NCBI GenBank assembly: GCA_019359045.1
Contig: JAHHIA010000025.1
Coordinates: 1-34,390 of the forward strand
DNA from: Scytolyngbya sp. HA4215-MV1
Lineage (GTDB): Bacteria; Cyanobacteriota; Cyanobacteriia; Leptolyngbyales; Leptolyngbyaceae
Direction: 5' to 3'
Length of the DNA stretch: 34,390 nucleotides
Shown here in pieces: positions 29,933 to 34,390 of the stretch. The notes below the pieces were generated by a model. It had not been told where the DNA came from. It ran no database searches and saw only the letters and a list, made by a program, of their open reading frames with translations. A program made the position numbers and the translations under genes. Each line of letters opens with the position of its first letter. The first letter of the stretch is position 1.

Positions 29933-30240
29933 CTACAGCAACGATCGAAGGCATCAAGACTTTTCGCGCCATCCCAGAACCAGGGAAACGTTTTCTGTCT
30001 GTTAACCTCGCCTTGGTTGATCTATCTGAGTTATCTGAAATCGCCAAAGAATTAGAGTTGAAGCCTGAATTGGTGCAAATGCAAAGTAAGTCGGGTGTTC
30101 AAATCCACGCTCTGCTTTGGCACGGTGCAATTTCAGACACCCCAGCAGACATGGATGAAAGAGTTGATGTATTGGCAGACCGCATCAATACTGAAGCCAT
30201 CCGTTACGCGACTGGAGGATGGACTCACAAAGCAGCGTGA
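29929..30240 (+). CDS. Hypothetical 103-aa protein
   Basis: ATG at 29929 overlaps the preceding stop (ATGA) and has GGAG 8 bases upstream. The N-terminal half has strand-like segments (IKTFRAIPEPGKRFLSVNL) and a helix (LSELSEIAKELEL). The middle VQIHALLWHGAIS and a C-terminal helix complete a small globular protein. No motif recognised. It is the last gene before a 0.6-kb gene-free stretch. Confidence 0.65.
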   Translation: MTTATIEGIKTFRAIPEPGKRFLSVNLALVDLSELSEIAKELELKPELVQMQSKSGVQIHALLWHGAISDTPADMDERVDVLADRINTEAIRYATGGWTHKAA

Positions 30241-30853
30241 ATGATGAACTAAACTGCTGCATTTAGCCAAATCTGCGGTCCGATCGCTACACTCCCCCGC
30301 AGATTGCCAAAGTTTTCCACTTGAACACGGAGGATGCCAGATGACCTAAACACCCTTTAAAAGTCGAAACCCCGACCGCTGCGAACGGTAGGGGCGAAAG
30401 ACTGTATTTATTTTTGGCTGAGACTTTGGGACTAACCAGCTTTTGATCGGGCAAGTGTTAGATCCAAGTTTTACTATGCCTAATTTTAGAGGACATTCAC
30501 CAAATGACGCAACTATTTGGCAGAGTGCCCTAGTTTTGTGATGCAAATTTGTAACGCAAAATAGCAAAAAATAGCGCATTCTGTCGCCTGCGATCGTCAA
30601 CCGGGTTAACCAAATGGTTAACACTTAGCTGCCAAAAGAACGCAATTTTGAACTTATTGTGCTGTCAACAGTTTTTGCGGTTAACTAATTGGCTGGCAGG
30701 CTGGAATCCTCCCAGCGATCGTGATTTGGTATGTATCTTTTTATTTTTTATGCCTAAATCACTCTAATTTCGACATTTCTGGAGAAACCATCTCCCTCTC
30801 TTTTTGGTTTATGGCATCATGTGGTTAGATTGTTTAACGACGGGGAAGAGAAA
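30241..30853. other. Gene-free stretch before the replication genes
   Basis: About 610 bases without a credible gene. It contains several inverted repeats: ATCTGCGG/CCGCAGAT around 30269-30304, a CCCC-ACCG/CGGT-GGGG hairpin around 30371-30395, and GTTAACC-AAAT-GGTTAAC (30605-30622), with a further GGTTAAC at 30679-30685. A DnaA-like TTTTCCACT lies near 30314. It may hold the promoter, control RNA or incompatibility functions for the replication operon. The 92-codon minus-strand frame at 30346-30624 does not look like protein. Confidence 0.4.
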
Positions 30854-31015
30854 ATGAATAGTCGAGTCAACAAAAAAACTTGGTTTACTGCTTTTCGTGT
30901 GCCTCTCCACGTTCCCAAAACTTTGAGTTTGCCTGACGGTCGGGTGACATCACCCGCGCTGTTGGCGCGTGAATTATTGCTTGATTACCTGGCTAAAAAT
31001 CAAAAAGCCAGCTAG
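30854..31015 (+). CDS. Small basic protein (53 aa)
   Basis: ATG at 30854 has GGGAAGAG upstream; the GTG at 30821 is less likely. It reads MNSRVNKKTWFTAFRVPLH, then VPKTLSLPDGRVTSPALLAR and a helix ELLLDYLAKNQ. This resembles a small DNA-binding regulator with strands followed by a helix, but I cannot name a family. Its stop codon lies inside the hairpin at 31004-31033, so the transcript is probably independent of the primase genes. Confidence 0.55.
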   Translation: MNSRVNKKTWFTAFRVPLHVPKTLSLPDGRVTSPALLARELLLDYLAKNQKAS

Positions 31016-31036
31016 TAAAAACTAACTGGCTTTGTT
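31004..31036 (+). terminator. Hairpin overlapping the stop codon of the 53-aa gene
   Basis: AAAGCCAGCTAGT (31004-31016) pairs at 12 of 13 positions with ACTAACTGGCTTT (31021-31033) over AAAA. The T-tail is short (GTT), so termination may be partial. Confidence 0.55.
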
Positions 31037-31048
31037 CGATTCATTCAC

Positions 31049-31089
31049 CCGTCGAAAGCTTTGAGTTTGGCGACCGGAGCTTTCGACGG
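31049..31089. repeat. Perfect 12-bp inverted repeat upstream of the primase operon
   Basis: CCGTCGAAAGCT (31049-31060) and AGCTTTCGACGG (31078-31089) pair perfectly over 17 bases. It is followed by an AT-rich leader with a further CTTTTTTGG/CCAAAAAG hairpin near 31128-31151 and no gene until 31269. It could be a regulatory leader structure, a protein-binding site or a priming structure. Confidence 0.5.
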
Positions 31090-31268
31090 TTCGCAAAGGA
31101 AAAATAAATGGACTCAGTCTCCTTTACTTTTTTGGGAAAACCAAAAAGTTTTGCCCGTTCCAAATGTAAACCGTTGCCTACAAGATCGACAACCCCCCTT
31201 CTTTCCCCTCCATCTGATTATACCCTAAGCCCACGTATTTACCGGGGATTGGTGAAGGGGGTGAAGCC

Positions 31269-31478
31269 ATGAGAACCCCTAATCGCCCTTCGGATAAGGA
31301 TTTTCAGAGTTTAATTGCCAGTTTCGAGCGGGTCAACTCGATCTCAAATCCAACGCGCAGAGAGTTCGAGTTAATCTGGCTTGCACCCTATCACTCCATT
31401 CCCAGAACGGAAATTCGGCGGCTTTATAGGCTATGGATCATCGATCGCGCTGCTAGCAGTGCCGGAGGTGCCGAATGA
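31269..31478 (+). CDS. Hypothetical 69-aa protein, first gene of the primase operon
   Basis: ATG at 31269 with AAGGGG about 10 bases upstream. The product is basic and helical: SDKDFQSLIASFERVNSISN, REFELIWLAPYHSIP, TEIRRLYRLWIIDRA. No recognised family. Its stop overlaps the start of the zinc-ribbon gene (ATGA), and that gene in turn overlaps the primase gene, so all three are coupled and probably function in replication initiation. Confidence 0.65.
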   Translation: MRTPNRPSDKDFQSLIASFERVNSISNPTRREFELIWLAPYHSIPRTEIRRLYRLWIIDRAASSAGGAE

Positions 31479-31648
31479 TTTGTACCTGTGGAATTCCCTT
31501 CAAACACCCAGGTTTGGATCACAGCTTTTGCGTCAGGTGCCAACTTTGGCGCGTAAGTCCTGGCGGTTGGATGCCAGTGTCCAGGACAAAAAATGAAGCT
31601 ACCCACTCGTCGAAGCCACCAGCAGCCCCGATCGGAGGTGCTAGATGA
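31475..31648 (+). CDS. Zinc-ribbon-like peptide coupled to the primase (57 aa)
   Basis: ATG at 31475 has GGAGG 6 bases upstream, overlaps the previous stop (ATGA), and its own TGA at 31646-31648 overlaps the primase ATG at 31645 (ATGA). It encodes MICTCGIPFKHPGLDHSFC followed by VRCQLWR. C3, C5, C19 and C22, with H11 and H16, make a plausible zinc site; the last third is Pro/Ser-rich. DNA primases usually need a zinc-binding domain for template recognition, and the large protein downstream starts without an obvious one, so this may be a detached zinc-binding subunit. That role is inferred. Confidence 0.65.
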   Translation: MICTCGIPFKHPGLDHSFCVRCQLWRVSPGGWMPVSRTKNEATHSSKPPAAPIGGAR

Positions 31649-34390
31649 AGCCTCAAAATTCAGCCATTCCCCTCACCACTCCCTTCACCCCCCAGAATCC
31701 AGATATGCCGGAAGCAGTTGCCTCAAACCCCAAAATCTCAGCCCTTCTCACCCACCACAGAGATCACCTCCTGTCAGAAGGCTTTACTCCTGAGCACATC
31801 GAACTGTTTGAAACGATTGGAGTAAGGTCTATAACCGAAGCAGAAGCAGTCAAGCTTGGCTTTAAGGCTAAAGCTTCAGACGGCTCGATCAGGTCTTCGA
31901 GCGGCTTGCTTTTCCCGTTTGATGGTAGCTTTGCTCAAATCCGGTGCGATCGCCCGATCGAGCGCGAGAACGGTAAAGCAGCCAAATATTTGACCCCGAT
32001 CGGTGAGGCAGCAAAGGTATGGAATCCCCCAAAAAGCTGGTTTGCTGTTCAATTATCGCGAGTAAAAGTTATCACCGAGGGATGGAAGGATGCGGCGGCG
32101 GGTTCATTATTTGGCGGCATTTCGACAAGTGCCCTTGCTGGCATTTCTCATGCCAGCAAGGCGATCTCCAGTGGCAAAAAGCAAACTTTTTTGGGCGATT
32201 ATGATACCTGGACGAATCCTAATCTGATCCGATCGATCTCTACTGCTGCAAGTCATTCGGGTGGCAAAATCCAGATTGTCCCTAAAGTCGAGGGTGAGCC
32301 TAAAGCGGGACTCTGCGAATGGTTCAAAGCCTTGAAGCAGGCAGGCAAAGACACAAAATCCGAGTACGAAAAGCTGATCGGTTCAGCTATGTCGATCGAG
32401 GCTTTTGTCTTTGCTTGTGTAGACCACTGGCGCGAGATCGACCAAGAAAAATTGAGTGAATGGTTGGGTGCGTTGTTTTTTGTTGCAGCAAGGCACTTTT
32501 CGGATTTGAACAAAGAGAATTTGATCGAAGTCGTCAGCCAGACACTTAAGGGCTTCGGAAAGAAAGCTTTAAGGGCTGCGCTAGCCAAAAAAGCGAAGGG
32601 CGTTGAAGCCCTTAAGAGAAAGGAACGGCAAAAGAATGCACCAAAACGACAACAGGGCATCATTCCGATCAAGATCGAATACGACGACGAGGGGGAACCC
32701 TTTGTCACAATGCCTGAAACGTCAACGGTTGCAAATGTTCTTGCTGAGCATTACAGGTCGAAGCTGGCTTTCTCAACTGAGGATCAAGAATGGTATCGGT
32801 ACGAATCGGAATTGCCAGGGGTTTGGAGTCGAGAGCCTGATGCATTTATCGAAGCAATGATAGCGACCGAGATCGATGCATCGGGTGGGGCAGATCATTA
32901 CAGCTTCGGTTACATTGCCTCATCCAGAAGCTTGCTTAAAGCCAAGCTAGCGGTCAGGCATTGGGATGAAGCAACCGACCTTTTGCCGCTTCAGAATGGC
33001 GTTTTGAACCTTGCGACAAACAAATTAGAACCCCACTCACCAGGTTATCGATTTACCTGGCAACTCCCCTACTGCCATGATCCGGCTGCAACCTGCCAGC
33101 CGATCGTTGATTGGCTGCATTTTACGCAAGACGGTGATGGGCAAAGGGTTCAGCTTTTGCGGGCATACCTGAAAGCGATCGTAACTGGCAGATCCGACCT
33201 ACAACGATTTCTGGAAGCGATCGGACCGGGCGGCAGTGGCAAGTCAACCTTTGGGAATCTAGCTGTAGCTCTGGTAGGAATGCGAAATGTGTTGCCAACC
33301 TCGCTTGAACAGTTGCAAAACAACCGCTTTGAAACTGCCAACCTAAAGCGGAAGCGGTTGCTTTACATCACCGATAGCGATCGCTACGGTGGCTCGGTGA
33401 GTGTCCTTAAAACCATCACCGGGGGCGATATCCTACGGAATGAAGAGAAGAACAAGCAGCAAGGGGATGGATTCATAGCTCGGTTAATGGTGTTGATGGT
33501 CGCCAACGAGCCGATTCAGTCCACCGACTATACCAGCGGATTGGAGCGCAGACGGATCACGGTTCCATTCCTGAAGCCCGTGCCAGCACATCAGCAAAAA
33601 GACTTGCTATCCATCACCAGCGCCGGGGCATCGGGTGAATTTGTTCCCCATTTGCCAGGGCTGCTTAATTGGGTTCTCGCCTTACCAGACAACGAAATGA
33701 AGCAATTGATCAAGCAAACAGTTGTCAACGTGCCAGCACTCGCCAAATGGAAAGCAGAAAGCTTAGTCAATGGCAACCCGATCGCGGAATGGCTTGATGC
33801 TCGATGCATTTTAGATCCCAATGCCATAACCCGCATTGGCGATGCGAAGAAACAAAGATTCTCAGAATCCGAAGGTGGGTCAGGCTCAAGCTGGGACGTT
33901 TACATGAACGCAAGCACCTGGCTCTATGCAAACTACTGCGATTACTGCGATCGCGTTGGAGCAAACAAGCTCAAGATCCAGCGGTTCAGTCCATTGCTGA
34001 TCGACTTACTCAACAATCAGTTAAAAGTTCCAGCGGTCAAGACGCGGACTAGGGATGGTGCTTTCATTTCTGGAATCGCGATCAGATCCGAATCGCACCA
34101 CGGATACCCCACCCCTGTGACGAACTTTGTGATGGACTGTGACGAACCTGTGACGGCTGAAACCCGCACTGGTGATAAGCGTGAGGGTTGTGACGATTAT
34201 TTTCAAACTCAATCTGATGTTGAAAATAATTTTTCTTGCAGCCCCCAGATCGAAGGCGATGAGAAAAAAAATAATTTTCAGCAGCCACCAAGTTCAAAAC
34301 AACCGTCACAACCCTCACAATCATCACAGTCAAGGGTTTCAGCCGTCACACCATCCATCACAGATTCGTCACAGTCCATCACACTGCCCA
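31645..34390 (+). CDS. Toprim/SF3 plasmid primase-helicase, main part (continues at 1-489)
   Basis: ATG at 31645 has GGAGG 6 bases upstream. Residues about 60-240 look like a DUF3854/Toprim primase domain: catalytic Glu E145 in ITEGWKDA and the DxD pair D185/D187 in FLGDYD. Residues about 400-700 form an SF3 helicase of the P4/D5 type: Walker A GPGGSGKST at 527-535 (K533), Walker B LLYITDSD (D577, D579) and motif C VLMVANEP with N621. Together these synthesise primers and unwind the origin, as in the alpha protein of phage P4 and related plasmid replicases. The C-terminal third is variable and Ser/Gln-rich; its DNA carries the inverted TGTGA/TCACA arrays. Full length is 1035 aa across the circular join. 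It is probably the main replication protein. Confidence 0.92.
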   Translation, partial: MKPQNSAIPLTTPFTPQNPDMPEAVASNPKISALLTHHRDHLLSEGFTPEHIELFETIGVRSITEAEAVKLGFKAKASDGSIRSSSGLLFPFDGSFAQIRCDRPIERENGKAAKYLTPIGEAAKVWNPPKSWFAVQLSRVKVITEGWKDAAAGSLFGGISTSALAGISHASKAISSGKKQTFLGDYDTWTNPNLIRSISTAASHSGGKIQIVPKVEGEPKAGLCEWFKALKQAGKDTKSEYEKLIGSAMSIEAFVFACVDHWREIDQEKLSEWLGALFFVAARHFSDLNKENLIEVVSQTLKGFGKKALRAALAKKAKGVEALKRKERQKNAPKRQQGIIPIKIEYDDEGEPFVTMPETSTVANVLAEHYRSKLAFSTEDQEWYRYESELPGVWSREPDAFIEAMIATEIDASGGADHYSFGYIASSRSLLKAKLAVRHWDEATDLLPLQNGVLNLATNKLEPHSPGYRFTWQLPYCHDPAATCQPIVDWLHFTQDGDGQRVQLLRAYLKAIVTGRSDLQRFLEAIGPGGSGKSTFGNLAVALVGMRNVLPTSLEQLQNNRFETANLKRKRLLYITDSDRYGGSVSVLKTITGGDILRNEEKNKQQGDGFIARLMVLMVANEPIQSTDYTSGLERRRITVPFLKPVPAHQQKDLLSITSAGASGEFVPHLPGLLNWVLALPDNEMKQLIKQTVVNVPALAKWKAESLVNGNPIAEWLDARCILDPNAITRIGDAKKQRFSESEGGSGSSWDVYMNASTWLYANYCDYCDRVGANKLKIQRFSPLLIDLLNNQLKVPAVKTRTRDGAFISGIAIRSESHHGYPTPVTNFVMDCDEPVTAETRTGDKREGCDDYFQTQSDVENNFSCSPQIEGDEKKNNFQQPPSSKQPSQPSQSSQSRVSAVTPSITDSSQSITLP
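34116..34383. repeat. Inverted TGTGA / TCACA arrays around an AT-rich core
   Basis: Left arm: TGTGA at 34116, 34128, 34138, 34149 and 34189, with variants GGTGA at 34171 and CGTGA at 34180. Right arm: TCACA at 34306, 34315, 34324, 34346, 34358, 34369 and 34379. Spacings are mostly 9-12 bp or twice that. Between the arms lie TGAAAATAATTTTTC (34221-34235) and GAAAAAAAATAATTTTCA (34263-34280), an imperfect AT-rich inverted repeat. The pentamers occur in two codon phases in both arms, so they are not explained by amino-acid repetition alone. The layout resembles iterons flanking a DNA-unwinding element inside a replication gene, as in the lambda O gene. Confidence 0.75.
34264..34390. repeat. Terminal direct repeat, right copy (circular join)
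   Basis: Identical to 1-127; see that entry. Only one copy exists in the circular molecule. Coordinates after 34263 therefore duplicate the start of the window. Confidence 0.93.

Noticed and set aside
30346-30624. 92-codon minus-strand frame in the gene-free stretch
   Set aside because: No ribosome-binding site, random-looking composition and passage through several inverted repeats.
34116-34383. TGTGA/TCACA as ordinary CRP/NtcA operators
   Set aside because: CRP-family sites need TGTGA and TCACA about 6 bases apart as a dyad. Here each arm holds only one orientation and the arms are over 100 bases apart, inside a gene.
34264-34390. Terminal repeat as transposon or phage terminal redundancy
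   Set aside because: It is exact, is 127 bases long like an assembly k-mer, lies inside one continuous gene and has no transposase or packaging gene beside it. A circular contig overlap explains it.

Overview
The window is almost certainly one complete circular plasmid of a cyanobacterium, written out linearly. Positions 1-127 and 34264-34390 are identical, and the long primase-helicase reading frame that runs off the right end continues without a break at the left end, so the circle is 34,263 bp. A cyanobacterial host is suggested by the frequent HIP1 octamer GCGATCGC (for example at 1406-1413) and by typical families: a Ser/Thr-His kinase giant, a TM2 protein and a secreted protein with a GYTRKNGT tail. 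I see no rRNA, tRNA, CRISPR array or transposase gene.

Layout. (1) Replication, about 30850 through the join to 1260: short genes, a zinc-ribbon peptide and a 1035-aa Toprim/SF3 primase-helicase coupled by ATGA overlaps, then a 105-aa gene. The 3' part of the primase gene carries inverted arrays of TGTGA/TCACA around an AT-rich core. A DnaA-box pair and several palindromes follow at 891-1260. Together these look like an origin. (2) 1286-9255, minus strand: a chromosome-like signalling block with a truncated histidine kinase, a 1752-aa Ser/Thr kinase-AAA-GAF-histidine kinase and a 501-aa receiver-PAS-histidine kinase. (3) 9253-11534: remnant of a ParB-like gene, then parB, parA and a ribbon-helix-helix gene. 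(4) 11815-13235: an intact small tyrosine recombinase, two unknown genes and a recombinase remnant. (5) 13310-15789, minus strand: a second ParA/ParB-like operon in which the ParA ATPase is fused to an HsdR-type PD-(D/E)XK nuclease domain and the partner carries a duplicated domain of unknown function. This is the best candidate for an undescribed system.

(6) 16215-17311: a secreted protein and a TM2 membrane protein. (7) 17317-22958, minus strand: an operon ending in a lone 1355-aa tail-tape-measure-like protein. It faces a Cro/CI-type repressor gene (23113-23343) across a promoter with paired palindromic operators, a phage-like switch without any capsid, portal, terminase or other tail gene. 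(8) 23396-24455: small genes, one with a ribbon-helix-helix N-terminus. (9) 24586-29245, minus strand: a tightly coupled operon of an HTH/coiled-coil protein, small peptides, two membrane proteins and a membrane-anchored HerA/FtsK-like ATPase. It is followed by a helically phased CTGAT/ATCAG array and three tandem copies of a small gene family. (10) 29395-30240: three small plus-strand genes.

Two head-to-head junctions, each between two 5'-truncated genes (near 9255 and near 12920), show that the plasmid was built by recombination. The plasmid appears to combine theta-type replication, two partition-type systems and two membrane- or phage-derived modules of unknown purpose. All functional statements rest on reading motifs by eye; no database search was run.
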